Origin: Actinacidiphila glaucinigra
GTDB lineage: Bacteria > Actinomycetota > Actinomycetes > Streptomycetales > Streptomycetaceae
Assembly (NCBI RefSeq): GCF_900188405.1
Contig: NZ_FZOF01000002.1
Location: 372,001-436,000, forward strand
Reading direction: 5' to 3'
Length of the DNA: 64,000 bases
Shown: positions 42,888 to 51,574 of the stretch, piece after piece
Position numbering within the stretch: position 1 is the first letter of the stretch
Layout of the letters: the number at the start of each line of letters is the position of its first letter
Program-made: the position numbers and the translations under genes
The notes under the pieces: model-generated
Seen by the model: only the letters and a program-made list of their open reading frames with translations
The model's database searches: none
Told to the model about the DNA's origin: nothing

Positions 42888-43160
42888 TCAGTCGATGAGC
42901 GACTGCACGGCGACGGTCAGCATGGCGAGCAGGACGACGGAACCACCGAACAGGAAGATCGACCCGATGACGAGGAGCACCACCCTCTGCGACGGGTTCG
43001 CCCGGAAGTACTCGCGTCACGTGAGCCCCGGGTGCATGAACGACCTCGTGATCTTGAGGTCGAACACGAGGGTGACACCGATGAGCAACGCCACGGCGCC
43101 GAGGCAGAGCCCGATGAGAAAGGCCGGCACCGCGCCCAACTGGCCCGCGCCCTGAGCCAT
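42888..43160 (-). pseudogene. Small membrane protein gene interrupted by an in-frame UGA
   Basis: Reading from the ATG at 43160 (GGGGAG 4 nt upstream), 47 codons end at TGA (43017-43019) right after HPGLT. The same frame then continues for 43 codons of sensible protein (REYFRANPSQRVVLLVIG..., a second membrane helix, ending VQSLID) to a second TGA at 42888. If the internal stop were TGG (Trp), the product would be a 90-residue two-helix membrane protein. So this looks like a recent nonsense mutation, or a sequencing error; the first helix could still be made alone. No family is recognised. Confidence 0.7.
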
Positions 43161-43350
43161 TTCGCTCCCCAGTTCGAGCAAGCACGGCCGCCGACGGGCG
43201 TCGGCGGCCGAGATGTTGTCGCGGCAGGACACTCGGCGGAGACGAGCCCGCGCCACGGATCCGGGGTCGCTCCGGCCTGCCGTGTCTGCGGGGACGGAAC
43301 GGCTGCCTAGGCTGCTGTCATCAGCACCCGCAGAGAGCGAGAACCACCGC

Positions 43351-44211
43351 ATGGCCACCGGCACCCGCAGGACCGTCCTGATCACCGGCACCTCGTCCGG
43401 CATCGGCCTGGCCACCGCCGTCGCCGCCGCCCGGGCCGGCTGGAACGTCGTCGCGACCATGCGCGACCCCGGGAAGGGGGACGCCCTCGGCAAGGCCGCG
43501 GCCGCGGCGGCCGTCGCCGAGCACGTCCACGTCAGGCGGCTGGACGTGACCGACGCCCGGCTGGTCGCCGCGGTCGTGGAGGACGCCGTCGTGGAGTTCG
43601 GAGGCCTGGACGCGGTGGTCAACAACGCCGGCGCCGGGCACGTCGGCACGATCGAACTGGAGACGGTCGCGGACGTCCGCGCCACGATGGAGGTCAACTT
43701 CTTCGGCGTCGTCGAGGTCACCAAGGCCGCGATGCCGCACCTGCGCGCCTCGGGCGGGCGGCTGGTCACCGTCACCAGCGTGGGCGGCGTCGTCGGTCAG
43801 CCCTTCAACGAGGCCTACTGCGCGGCGAAGTTCGCGGTCGAGGGCTACATGGAGTCGCTCGCGCCCGTGGCGGCCGCGGTCGGGGTCACCGTCAGCGTCG
43901 TCGAACCGGGCGCGGTCGGCAGCGAGTTCGTCGCCAACCTCGGCGTCGACATCCCCGCGTACGCGGCGACCGCGGGACCCTACCGGCCCGCGTTCACCCA
44001 CTACCTCGACCGCACCACGCAGGCGTTCGCGGCCGCCCAGACCATCGACGAGGCCGCGGCACCCATCGTCGCGGTCCTGGCCGCCGAGCGGCCGCCCTTC
44101 CGCGTCCAGACCTCGCCGAGGGCCCGGGAGTTCACGGGCGTGAAGCTCGCGGACCTCGACGGGTCCGCGGTTCAGTCGCTGACCGGCGGGTGGGTCTCGG
44201 CCCCGTCCTGA
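43351..44211 (+). CDS. Short-chain dehydrogenase/reductase
   Basis: 286 residues, classical SDR. The cofactor motif is TGTSSGIG (near residue 13), NNAGAG follows near 90, and the catalytic pair is YCAAK (near 155). RDP after strand 2 (VVATMRDPG) suggests NADP preference, but this is weak. The substrate is unknown. It starts at ATG 43351 with only a weak purine stretch upstream; a TAGGCT hexamer at 43308-43313 could be the -10. The last 40 bp overlap, tail to tail, with otsB. Confidence 0.9.
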   Translation: MATGTRRTVLITGTSSGIGLATAVAAARAGWNVVATMRDPGKGDALGKAAAAAAVAEHVHVRRLDVTDARLVAAVVEDAVVEFGGLDAVVNNAGAGHVGTIELETVADVRATMEVNFFGVVEVTKAAMPHLRASGGRLVTVTSVGGVVGQPFNEAYCAAKFAVEGYMESLAPVAAAVGVTVSVVEPGAVGSEFVANLGVDIPAYAATAGPYRPAFTHYLDRTTQAFAAAQTIDEAAAPIVAVLAAERPPFRVQTSPRAREFTGVKLADLDGSAVQSLTGGWVSAPS

Positions 44212-45068
44212 CCGTCCCGCTCCTCAAGGGCGTCCGCGAGGGCGTCGACCAGCGCGACGACGCCCTCCGGGCCGTCCACGACGAGGTCGGCCCGGGCGGC
44301 CAGTTCGGCCACCTCCGCGCTGCCGCTGCACACCAGCACACCAGGGAGGCCGTCGGCGCGCCGCTTCTCCACGGCGCCGAAGGCGGCCAGGTCGCCCAGG
44401 TCGTCACCGGCGTACAGCACGGGACCGGCGCCGACCTCGCGCAGGTAGTCGTTGAGGGCCACGCCCTTGTCCATCCCGGGCGGCCGCAACTCCAGCACCA
44501 TCCGGCCCGGCTCCACGATCAGCCCGTGGCGGTCGGCCAGTTCGCGCAGCGGCCCGCTCAGCGACTCGAACGCCGCCTGCGGATCCTGCGTGCGGCGCGT
44601 GTGGACGGCCACCGCGCGGCCCTTGTCCTCCACCCAGGTGCCCCGCCAGGCCCCGATCGCGTCCAGCACGCCCGGCAGTTCGGCCCGCACCGCGTTGACC
44701 CCGGGGTGCGTGCCGGGCGCCTTGACCTCGCCGGAACGGGCGTCCCAGCGCTCGGCGCCGTAGTGGCCCAGCACGACCATGTGCTCCAGCGCGGGCACGC
44801 CGGCGAAGCCTCCGTACCGCACGGCCACGCCCGCGGGGCGGCCCGTCACGACCACGACGGACCCGATCCGCGGCGCCAGCCGGGCCAGCGCGGCTGCGGC
44901 GCGGGGATGGGCCCGCGCGGCGTCCGGATCCGGCACGATCGGGGCCAGCGTCCCGTCGAAGTCCAGTGCCAGCACGGCCCTGCGGGGCTCCGCGAGCAGT
45001 GCGGCCAGGCCGTCCTTGCCCTCGGGCGTCGTCGGTACCGGCAGTTCGTCCCTGCGGCTGCGGCTCAT
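44172..45068 (-). CDS. otsB: Trehalose-6-phosphate phosphatase
   Basis: 298 residues, HAD phosphatase. Motif I is LALDFDGTLAPI (near residue 34), motif II is in VVVVTGRPAG, and motif IV is LYAGDDLGDLAAF (near 220), as in OtsB. It removes the phosphate from trehalose-6-phosphate made by OtsA, encoded 13 kb away. The ATG at 45068 is preferred: TATGGT at 45076-45081 lies 7 nt upstream, a leaderless start; the ATG at 45080 would overlap that -10. Downstream it overlaps the SDR gene by 40 bp. Confidence 0.93.
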   Translation of the reverse strand: MSRSRRDELPVPTTPEGKDGLAALLAEPRRAVLALDFDGTLAPIVPDPDAARAHPRAAAALARLAPRIGSVVVVTGRPAGVAVRYGGFAGVPALEHMVVLGHYGAERWDARSGEVKAPGTHPGVNAVRAELPGVLDAIGAWRGTWVEDKGRAVAVHTRRTQDPQAAFESLSGPLRELADRHGLIVEPGRMVLELRPPGMDKGVALNDYLREVGAGPVLYAGDDLGDLAAFGAVEKRRADGLPGVLVCSGSAEVAELAARADLVVDGPEGVVALVDALADALEERDGQDGAETHPPVSD

Positions 45069-45122
45069 GCCCCCGACCATACCGACCCCTGCGGGGGGCG
45101 TGCCCGGCGTACGGAAGCATCC

Positions 45123-45771
45123 CGCCTCCGGCGGTGTTCCCGGGGCCGGTCGGTGGGCGTGGTTGCGTGGGTGCTTCGGCTGTCCCGCCGTCTCGCGCCC
45201 TTCGGGCGCAAAGTGGCTGGCTGCGGACGGGAGGGTGGGGCACGGGGCTGGTCGGCGGTGCGCGGGTGGGTCGGTGGCGGGGGTTCAGGCTCCGGATCGG
45301 GTTCCCTCTCCGGTGCCTGGGGTCTCGTTGCCATCCGCGCGTGCAGATGGCCGCTTCCACGCCCACTCCCAGTGGTGGGCGCGCCCGCCGTGACCTGCGC
45401 CTGCGGCTGATTCGGGGTGCCCTTGAGGGTGGGTTGCGGGAGAGCGGGCTCGCTTTCGCTGATATAGACGGCGAAAGAGAGCCCGATCTCGGGGAAGCAC
45501 CCGCAGACGCTGGTTACGGCAGGCGCGCCACGACGAACGGTAGGCGTGGAAGCGGCCATCTATGCGCGCGGACGGCAACGAGACCGGCACCACTGGAGGC
45601 GCGAACCGCTCCGGCGCCTGAACCCTGGCCACCCATCCACCCGCACCGCGTCGAGGAGAGCCACCCCCACCCTCCCGTCCGCAGGCAGCCGCTTTGCGCC
45701 CGAAGGGCGCGAGACGAACCCGCACCCGACCACCGGAACCCGCCCGTGCCTCCGGACAGCCGCCGGAGGCG
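45123..45771. repeat. Long near-palindromic repeat element, copy A (649 bp)
   Basis: The ends CGCCTCCGGCGG (45123-45134) and CCGCCGGAGGCG (45760-45771) are perfect inverted repeats. Inside, 45188-45240 pairs with 45667-45716 almost perfectly, 45274-45363 pairs with 45543-45632, and the centre is a 14-bp hairpin (45446-45459 with 45471-45484, one mismatch) around TGATATAGACG. The whole element could fold into one long hairpin. Open frames inside it merely reflect the repeats. A related element lies at 58.28-58.79 kb. It ends one base before the stop codon of the DUF3263 gene and fills the gap behind the otsB promoter. Confidence 0.8.
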
Positions 45772-46038
45772 TCAGCGGTGGGTGCGGTGGGTGTCGCGCG
45801 TGCGGCGGAGGCGGTTGACCGTGACGGGGTCGTGCGCGAGGGCACGGGGGTCGTCGAGGAGGGCGTTGAGCAGCTGGTAGTAGCGCGTGGGGGAGATGCC
45901 GAGGCGCTCGCGGATCGCGCGTTCCTTCGCGCCGGGGCCCGCCCAGGCGCGGCGGGCGATGTCGAGGACTGCGCGGTCCTGATCCGTCAGCCCGTCCCCG
46001 GGGGCGGCCGCGTCCGCCCCGCTCTCGTCCCGTTCCAT
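45772..46038 (-). CDS. DUF3263 protein with HTH
   Basis: 88 residues. LTDQDRAVLDIARRAWAGPG and ERAIRERLGISPTRYYQLLN are the conserved blocks of DUF3263, a small actinobacterial HTH-like family of unknown role. TATGGT at 46045-46050 lies 6 nt before the ATG, giving a leaderless start. Its stop codon abuts the end of repeat element A. It is divergent from nagK. Confidence 0.88.
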   Translation of the reverse strand: MERDESGADAAAPGDGLTDQDRAVLDIARRAWAGPGAKERAIRERLGISPTRYYQLLNALLDDPRALAHDPVTVNRLRRTRDTHRTHR

Positions 46039-46116
46039 CGGACAACCATATCCGCGGCGCCCGTGACCCCGCTGCGTGATGATCCGATCGCACGGAGTCC
46101 CCACCGGGGCGGCCCA

Positions 46117-46132
46117 TGAGGTCTACACCACT
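46117..46132. promoter_or_regulatory. DasR-responsive element, site 1
   Basis: TGAGGTCTACACCACT matches the GntR-type dre consensus (core TGGTCTAGACCA) at 10 of 12 core positions. It lies about 80 bp upstream of nagK. DasR, the GlcNAc-6-phosphate-responsive regulator, binds such sites before nagKA in other streptomycetes. Confidence 0.65.
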
Positions 46133-46165
46133 CGCCTCGCGCGCGGTACGCGATCTCTTTCGACG

Positions 46166-46181
46166 AGTGGACTAGACCTTT
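46166..46181. promoter_or_regulatory. DasR-responsive element, site 2
   Basis: AGTGGACTAGACCTTT matches the dre core at 10 of 12 positions (TGG-CTAGACC). It sits just before the TATGGT hexamer (46182-46187) of the likely nagK promoter, a position suited to repression. The site is flanked by a perfect 10-bp inverted repeat (46140-46149 and 46188-46197). Confidence 0.7.
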
Positions 46182-46209
46182 TATGGTGTACCGCGCGACA
46201 CTGTCCCCC

Positions 46210-47124
46210 GTGAGACACGTCATCGCCCTCGATGTGGGCGGCACCGGCATGAAGGCCGCGCTGGTCGCGACGGACGGCACGCTGCTGCACGAGGCTCGCC
46301 GTCCGACCGGCCGGGAGCGCGGCCCGGACGCCGTGGTCGAGTCCGTGCTCGACTTCGCCGCGGATCTCCGGGCGTACGGCGAAAGCGCTTACGGCGAGCC
46401 CGCCGCCGCGGCCGGCGTCGCCGTGCCCGGGCTGGTCGACGAGCGGGCCGGCGTCGCGGTCTACTCCGCGAACCTCGGCTGGCGCGACGCGCCCCTGCGG
46501 GACCTGCTCACCCACCGCCTCGACGGCACCCCCGTGGCCCTCGGCCACGACGTGCGCGCCGGCGGCCTCGCCGAGGGCCGGCTCGGCGCGGGGCGGGGCG
46601 CCGAGCGCTTCCTGTTCGTGGCCCTGGGCACCGGCATCGCCGGGGCGATCGGCATCGAGGGCCGCGTCGAGGCCACCGAGCTCGGGCACATCGTGGTCCG
46701 CCCCGGCGGCCCGCCCTGCGGCTGCGGGCAGCGGGGCTGCCTGGAGACCGCCGCCTCCGCCACCGCCGTGGCCCGCGCCTGGGAGGCCGCGGGCGGCGGC
46801 CCCGACACCGGTGCCGCCGGCTGCGCCGCCGCCGTCGAGGCCGGCGACCCCCGCGCGGCGGCCGTGTGGGACGAGGTCGTCGCCGCCCTCGCCGACGGCC
46901 TGGTCACCGGGATCACCCTGATGACCCCGGGCACGCTGATCGTGGGCGGCGGGCTCGCCGAGGCGGGCGACACCCTCTTCACACCGCTGCGGGCCGCCGT
47001 CGAGCGGCGGCTGACCTTCCAGCAACTCCCCCTCATCGTGCCGGCGACCCTCGGGGACACCGCCGGATGCCTGGGCGCAGGGCTGCTCGCCTGGGACCTT
47101 CTCTCCGTGGAGGTGACCGCTTGA
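46210..47124 (+). CDS. nagK: ROK-family N-acetylglucosamine kinase
   Basis: 304 residues. The ROK phosphate loop is ALDVGGTGMKAAL (near residue 6), the catalytic-region ELGHIVV (Glu-His near 157) follows, and the ROK zinc cluster CGCGQRGCLE (near 169) is intact. By its overlap with nagA and its DasR-like sites it most likely phosphorylates N-acetylglucosamine; ROK specificity cannot be read from sequence alone. The GTG at 46210 starts the family-like VRHVIALDVGG; there is no clear Shine-Dalgarno. The stop overlaps the TTG start of nagA. Confidence 0.88.
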   Translation: MRHVIALDVGGTGMKAALVATDGTLLHEARRPTGRERGPDAVVESVLDFAADLRAYGESAYGEPAAAAGVAVPGLVDERAGVAVYSANLGWRDAPLRDLLTHRLDGTPVALGHDVRAGGLAEGRLGAGRGAERFLFVALGTGIAGAIGIEGRVEATELGHIVVRPGGPPCGCGQRGCLETAASATAVARAWEAAGGGPDTGAAGCAAAVEAGDPRAAAVWDEVVAALADGLVTGITLMTPGTLIVGGGLAEAGDTLFTPLRAAVERRLTFQQLPLIVPATLGDTAGCLGAGLLAWDLLSVEVTA

Positions 47125-48260
47125 CTGCGGCAACTAGCGTGCTGACCGGTGCCCGTGTGGTGCTGCCGGGCGGCGTGGTCGAGGACGGCCGGGTGACCGT
47201 CGAGGGCCGCTCGATCATCGCGGACGACCCGCGCCGGTCGTCCACCCGCGATCTGACGGGACACTGGATCGTCCCCGGCTTCATCGACATCCACGTGCAC
47301 GGCGGCGGCGGCGCGTCCTTCTCCTCCGGTGACGCCGAGGCCGTCCTCACCGGAATCGCGACCCACCGGCGGCACGGCACCACGACCCTGCTCGCCTCGA
47401 CCGTGACCGGCGACCTGGACGACCTCTCCCGGCAGGCCGCGCTGCTGTCCGAGCTGGTCGAGCAGGGCGACCTGGCCGGCATCCACTTCGAGGGGCCGTT
47501 CATCTCCCCGCACCGGCGCGGCGCGCACAAGCCCTCGCTGCTGCGCGACCCGCACCCCTCGGACGTCCGCAAGCTGCTCGACGCCGCCCGGGGCACCGCC
47601 CGCATGGTCACCCTCGCCCCCGAACTGCCCGGCGGGCTCGACTCGGTGCGGATGCTGGCGGAGCACGGCGTCATCGCCGCCGTCGGCCACACCGACGCCG
47701 CCTACGAGGCCACCCTGCAGGCCGTCGAGGCGGGCGCCACCGTGGCGACGCACCTGTTCAACGCCATGCCCTCGCTGCTGCACCGTGCACCCGGCCCGAT
47801 CGCCGCGCTGCTGGAGGACGAGCGGGTCACCGTCGAGCTCATCAACGACGGCGTCCACCTCCACCCGGCCGTCCTGGAGATGGCCTTCCGCAGCGCCGGC
47901 GCCGACCGGGTCGCCTTCATCACCGACGCCATGGACGCCGCCGGCTTCGGCGACGGCCGCTACCTGCTGGGCCCGATGGAGGTCGACGTCGTCGACGGCG
48001 TCGCCCGGCTCGTCGAGGGCGGCTCCATCGCGGGTTCCACGCTCACCCTGGACACGGCGTTCAAGCGGGCGGTGACCGTGGACGGTCTGCCCGTCGCCGA
48101 CGCGGTGCGCGCGCTGAGCGCCAACCCGGCGCGGCTGCTGGGCGCGTACGACCGGATCGGCTCCCTGGAGCCGGGCAAGGACGCCGACCTGGTGGTCCTG
48201 GACGCGTCGTTCGACCTCGTGGGCGTGATGCGCAAGGGCAGCTGGGTCGTCGAGCCCTGA
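47121..48260 (+). CDS. nagA: N-acetylglucosamine-6-phosphate deacetylase
   Basis: 379 residues, amidohydrolase superfamily. Metal and active-site motifs: GFIDIHVHGG (HxH near residue 58), HFEGPFISPHRRGAH (Glu near 120), VGHTDA, HLFNAM and the catalytic Asp in FITDAMDA (near 271). It yields glucosamine-6-phosphate for amino-sugar use and cell-wall recycling. The start is TTG at 47121, with GGAGG 7 nt upstream and a TTGA overlap with the nagK stop; GTG at 47139 is less likely. A GACCCCG hairpin follows at 48264-48282. Confidence 0.95.
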   Translation: MTAATSVLTGARVVLPGGVVEDGRVTVEGRSIIADDPRRSSTRDLTGHWIVPGFIDIHVHGGGGASFSSGDAEAVLTGIATHRRHGTTTLLASTVTGDLDDLSRQAALLSELVEQGDLAGIHFEGPFISPHRRGAHKPSLLRDPHPSDVRKLLDAARGTARMVTLAPELPGGLDSVRMLAEHGVIAAVGHTDAAYEATLQAVEAGATVATHLFNAMPSLLHRAPGPIAALLEDERVTVELINDGVHLHPAVLEMAFRSAGADRVAFITDAMDAAGFGDGRYLLGPMEVDVVDGVARLVEGGSIAGSTLTLDTAFKRAVTVDGLPVADAVRALSANPARLLGAYDRIGSLEPGKDADLVVLDASFDLVGVMRKGSWVVEP

Positions 48261-48263
48261 CGG

Positions 48264-48282
48264 GACCCCGGCCGGCGGGGTC
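48264..48282 (+). terminator. Hairpin after nagA
   Basis: GACCCCG and CGGGGTC form a 7-bp stem with a 5-nt loop, 4 bp beyond the nagA stop. It may end or attenuate the nagKA transcript before pfkB. Confidence 0.5.
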
Positions 48283-48349
48283 TGTGCCTGCGGGCGTTCC
48301 TTTGGCATGATCCCTTCCCATCGCACACGCTGTTCGAAGGGATCATGCG

Positions 48350-49291
48350 GTGATCGTCACCGTCACGCTGAACGCCGCCATCGACGTGACCTACCGCGTC
48401 CCCCGGCTGCGGCCGCACACCACCCACCGGGTGTCGGAGGCCGCGGAACGTCCCGGCGGCAAGGGGCTGAACGTCGCCCGCGTGCTCGCCGCGCTCGGCC
48501 ACGAGGCCGTCGCGACCGGCTTCGCGGGCGGCGCCTCCGGGAACCGCCTGCGCGCCTATCTGGCGGAGACCGACGGCGTCACGGACGCCCTCGTGCCCAC
48601 CTCCGGCAGCACCCGGCGGACGGTGGGCGTCGTGGACGAGTCGGGCGGCGACACCACGATGTTCAACGAGCCCGGGCCGACGATCACTTCGGAGGAGTGG
48701 GCGGCCTTCCTCGGCACCTACCGCACGTTCCTGGACGGCGGCACGACGCGCGCCGTGGCGCTGTGCGGCAGCCTGCCGCCCGGGCTGCCCGTCGGCTGCT
48801 ACGCCGACCTCGTCAGGGACGCGCGCGCAGCGGGCGTCCCCGTACTGCTGGACACCAGCGGTGAGCCCTTGCGACGCGGCCTGGCCGCACGGCCCGACCT
48901 CGTCAAGCCCAACGCCGCCGAACTGACCGGACTCACCGGCGCGACGGAGCCCATGCGCGCCGCCCGCGACGCCCGCCGCCGCGGCGCCCGAGCCGTCGCC
49001 GCCTCGCTCGGCCCCGACGGGATGCTCGCCCTCGCCGAGGACGGCACCGTGTGGACCGCCAGGCCCCCGGCGCCCGTCCCCGGCAACCCGGCAGGCGCCG
49101 GCGACTCCGCCGTCGCCGCCCTGCTCTCCGGGCTCGTCGAGGGCCTCGACTGGCCGCGGCGCCTGGCCCGCGCCGTCGCCCTCTCGGCGGCCACCGTGGC
49201 GGCGCCGGTCGCGGGCGAGTTCGACCGCGGGGTGTACGAGGACCTGCTGGGGCGGGTCGACGTGATCAGTGAGGGCGACTCACGGCAGTAG
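48350..49291 (+). CDS. PfkB-family sugar-phosphate kinase (1-phosphofructokinase-like)
   Basis: 313 residues. MIVTVTLNAAIDVTYRVP and GGKGLNVARVLAALGHEA match the 1-phosphofructokinase/tagatose-6-phosphate kinase group, and the ATP/anion-hole motif NPAGAGDSAVAALL (near residue 245) has the catalytic Asp. Substrate is fructose-1-phosphate or tagatose-6-phosphate; there is no fru PTS gene nearby to decide. GTG at 48350 follows AAGGG by 8 nt. It is 90 bp after nagA, so a shared transcript is possible. Confidence 0.85.
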   Translation: MIVTVTLNAAIDVTYRVPRLRPHTTHRVSEAAERPGGKGLNVARVLAALGHEAVATGFAGGASGNRLRAYLAETDGVTDALVPTSGSTRRTVGVVDESGGDTTMFNEPGPTITSEEWAAFLGTYRTFLDGGTTRAVALCGSLPPGLPVGCYADLVRDARAAGVPVLLDTSGEPLRRGLAARPDLVKPNAAELTGLTGATEPMRAARDARRRGARAVAASLGPDGMLALAEDGTVWTARPPAPVPGNPAGAGDSAVAALLSGLVEGLDWPRRLARAVALSAATVAAPVAGEFDRGVYEDLLGRVDVISEGDSRQ

Positions 49292-49325
49292 CCCGCCGGT
49301 CAGGGCGGGCCACCGCCGGTTCAGC

Positions 49326-50324
49326 TCACCAGCCCTCGGGCTTCTGGCCCTTGTCCAGCAGCGCCAGCTGGTCGAGGTTGAAGTGGCAGGCGTCGCCCTG
49401 ACCGCAGGTCACGGCGAGCGTGTTGCTCCCCTGCTTCAGGTCGAGGGTGACGAAGGAGCGGTACCAGTGGTTCCAGTCGCCCTCCTTGCCGTAGTTCCTC
49501 AGGTCCGGCTTGTAGCTCTGGGGCGACCCGTTGACCACGATCGTGGCGCTGGCCGAGTCCTTCTCCGCGTTGCCGTAGCGGATCCAGAAGTCGTACGAGC
49601 CGTCCTTCGGCACGTCGACAGTCCAGGTCGCCGACGCGCCCACCGCGTTCATGTTCTCGACGTACTTGCCGCCGGCCGCCAGGGTGCCCTTGTACTGGGA
49701 ACCGATCCTCGCGCCGCCCGCCTTGACCAGCGTCGCCGCGTCGACGACACCCGTCTTGGTCGCGCTCGCCGGGGCCGTGGGCTCGCCGGAGTTGTCGCCC
49801 TTGCCGCCGTCGCTGCTCGCCGTCGGGGTCGGGGTGCTGCCCGCCTCGGGGCTGTCGTCGTCACCGCCCGCCATGGCGACGCCGATGCCGATCGCGACGG
49901 CGGCGACCACGGCGACGGCGCCGATCAGCAGGCCCTTGCTGTTGGGGCCGCCGGGGCGCGGGGTGGACGCGCGGCGGCTTCCGCCGCCGGCCGGTCCCGC
50001 CGGTCCGGAGGGTCCGCCGGGGCCCTGGGGGAACTGCTGGGTCGCCTGGGCGTGCTGCGCCTGCTGGGGCTGCGGCTGACCGTAGGCCGGCGGCTGCTGA
50101 CCGTACCCGGCCTGCTGCTGCGGGTAGCCGTAACCGCCCTGCTGGGACTGCTGCGGCTGCTGCGGGCGCCGCTCACCGACCCGCTGCACCTGGTTGTACG
50201 AGGTGCGGGGCACACCGGGCTGGGCAGTAGCCGCCTGACCCGGCTCCTCGCCGTCCTGGCGGTACAGGTACGCGAAGGGGTCGTCACTCCCGGGCTCAGG
50301 AGCACCGTTGTCGCCGGCCGTCAT
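49326..50324 (-). CDS. Membrane-anchored protein with Gln/Gly/Pro-rich N-terminus and CBM35-like domain
   Basis: 332 residues. The cytoplasmic N-terminal ~125 residues are Gln-, Gly-, Tyr- and Pro-rich and low complexity; one membrane helix follows (LLIGAVAVVAAVAIGIGVAMAG, around 145-165), then a Ser/Thr/Pro linker, and the extracellular C-terminal ~130 residues resemble a CBM6/CBM35 carbohydrate-binding domain (YDFWIRYGNAEKDSASATIVV, LDLKQGSNTLAVTCG). It may bind wall or extracellular glycans. The ATG at 50324 has GAAGG 10 nt upstream. It converges on pfkB. Confidence 0.75.
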   Translation of the reverse strand: MTAGDNGAPEPGSDDPFAYLYRQDGEEPGQAATAQPGVPRTSYNQVQRVGERRPQQPQQSQQGGYGYPQQQAGYGQQPPAYGQPQPQQAQHAQATQQFPQGPGGPSGPAGPAGGGSRRASTPRPGGPNSKGLLIGAVAVVAAVAIGIGVAMAGGDDDSPEAGSTPTPTASSDGGKGDNSGEPTAPASATKTGVVDAATLVKAGGARIGSQYKGTLAAGGKYVENMNAVGASATWTVDVPKDGSYDFWIRYGNAEKDSASATIVVNGSPQSYKPDLRNYGKEGDWNHWYRSFVTLDLKQGSNTLAVTCGQGDACHFNLDQLALLDKGQKPEGW

Positions 50325-50540
50325 CCGCTCTTCACCTTCCACTGCCTGTCGCTTGCACAGCACCTATCAGTACCGGGCCATCCGGCAAAAGGCGTGCGCT
50401 GTCCCGATGACCGATGTTCATGATCGATTCATCCGCGGCCGTCACGGGCGGACACACCTCTGACCACGGCACCCTACCTGGAACCGGTGATGGGCCGCTC
50501 AACCGTCCGAAGCCCCGGGTTGTGCGCATACGGTGGACGC

Positions 50541-51554
50541 GTGATCGACAGCACAGCCGCGTGGACGGGGTGGCGGGAGGCCACGGAACGGGCCCTGTAC
50601 GGCCCGGGAGGCTTCTTCCGGCAGGAGCGCCCGGCCGCCCATTTCCGCACGTCGGTCCATGTCTCGCCGCTCTTCGCGGGGGCCGTGGCCCGGCTCCTGG
50701 AGCGCGTCGACGCGGACCTCGGGCACCCCGGCGAACTGGCCCTGGTGGACGTCGGCGCGGGCGCGGGGGAACTGCTCACGGGAGTACTCGATGTGGTTCC
50801 CGCCACGTTGGGCGCCCGACTGCGTCCGTACGCCGTGGAGAAGGCCCCGCGACCGGACGGCCTGGACGCCCGGGTGACCTGGTCCGAGGAGCTCCCGCGG
50901 GGCCTGCGGGGCCTGCTGTTCGCCAACGAGTGGCTGGACAACGTGCCGGTCGGAGTGGTGGAGACCGACGCGCACGGGGTACCCCGGCGCGTCCTCGTCC
51001 GCGCCTCGGACGGCGCCGAACGCCTCGGCGAACCGGCGGCCGGAGAGGACGCCGACTGGCTGCGCCGCTGGTGGCCGGTCGAGGGCGCGGAGGCCGGGAC
51101 CAGGGCGGAGATCGGCCGCTGGCGGGATTCCGCCTGGGCTTCCGCGGTGGCCTCCCTGGAGGCCGGCCTCGCCGTCGCGGTCGACTACGGGCACCTGGCC
51201 GGGGCCCGCCCGCCGTACGGGACGCTCACCGCGTTCCGGGCGGGCCGCGAGCTCTCGCCGCCGGTGCCCGACGGCTCCTGCGACATCACGGCGCATGTGG
51301 CGATGGACGCCTGCGCGGGCCCCGGGGCGGTCCTGCGGACCCAGCGCGAGGCCCTGGGCGCCCTGGGGGTCACCGGGGGCCGTCCACCGCTCTCGCTGGC
51401 CTCCTCCGACCCCGCCGGCTATGTGCGCGCCCTGGCCCGCGCGGGCCAGGCGGCCGAACTCACCGACCCGTCCGGGCTCGGCGGCTTCCTCTGGCTGGAG
51501 CAGCCCGTGCCCGCGCCCGGGAAAGCCCCGGGGGGCACGCCCCCGGCCACGTAA
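50541..51554 (+). CDS. MidA/NDUFAF7-like SAM-dependent methyltransferase (COG1565)
   Basis: 337 residues. SAM-binding motif I is [14 protein letters not shown] (near residue 70), and [16 protein letters not shown] (near 128) resembles the conserved NEFFDALP-type segment of MidA. In eukaryotes NDUFAF7 methylates an Arg of the complex I subunit NDUFS2, the NuoD homologue, and this gene is followed 21 bp later by nuoD. That makes a role in modifying NuoD an attractive inference. TACGGT at 50529-50534 lies 6 nt before the GTG, a leaderless start. Confidence 0.85.
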   Translation: MIDSTAAWTGWREATERALYGPGGFFRQERPAAHFRTSVHVSPLFAGAVARLLERVDADLGHPGELALVDVGAGAGELLTGVLDVVPATLGARLRPYAVEKAPRPDGLDARVTWSEELPRGLRGLLFANEWLDNVPVGVVETDAHGVPRRVLVRASDGAERLGEPAAGEDADWLRRWWPVEGAEAGTRAEIGRWRDSAWASAVASLEAGLAVAVDYGHLAGARPPYGTLTAFRAGRELSPPVPDGSCDITAHVAMDACAGPGAVLRTQREALGALGVTGGRPPLSLASSDPAGYVRALARAGQAAELTDPSGLGGFLWLEQPVPAPGKAPGGTPPAT

Positions 51555-51574
51555 AGGGATGGGAAACTGGGGCC

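Noticed and set aside
43017..43019. Selenocysteine at the in-frame UGA
   Set aside because: There is no sign of a SECIS-like hairpin immediately after it, and the protein is a small membrane protein with no redox motif.
45285..45845. Open frames within repeat element A (and similar ones in element B)
   Set aside because: They read through inverted repeats, so both strands give similar text. They have no RBS and reflect repeat structure, not selection for protein.
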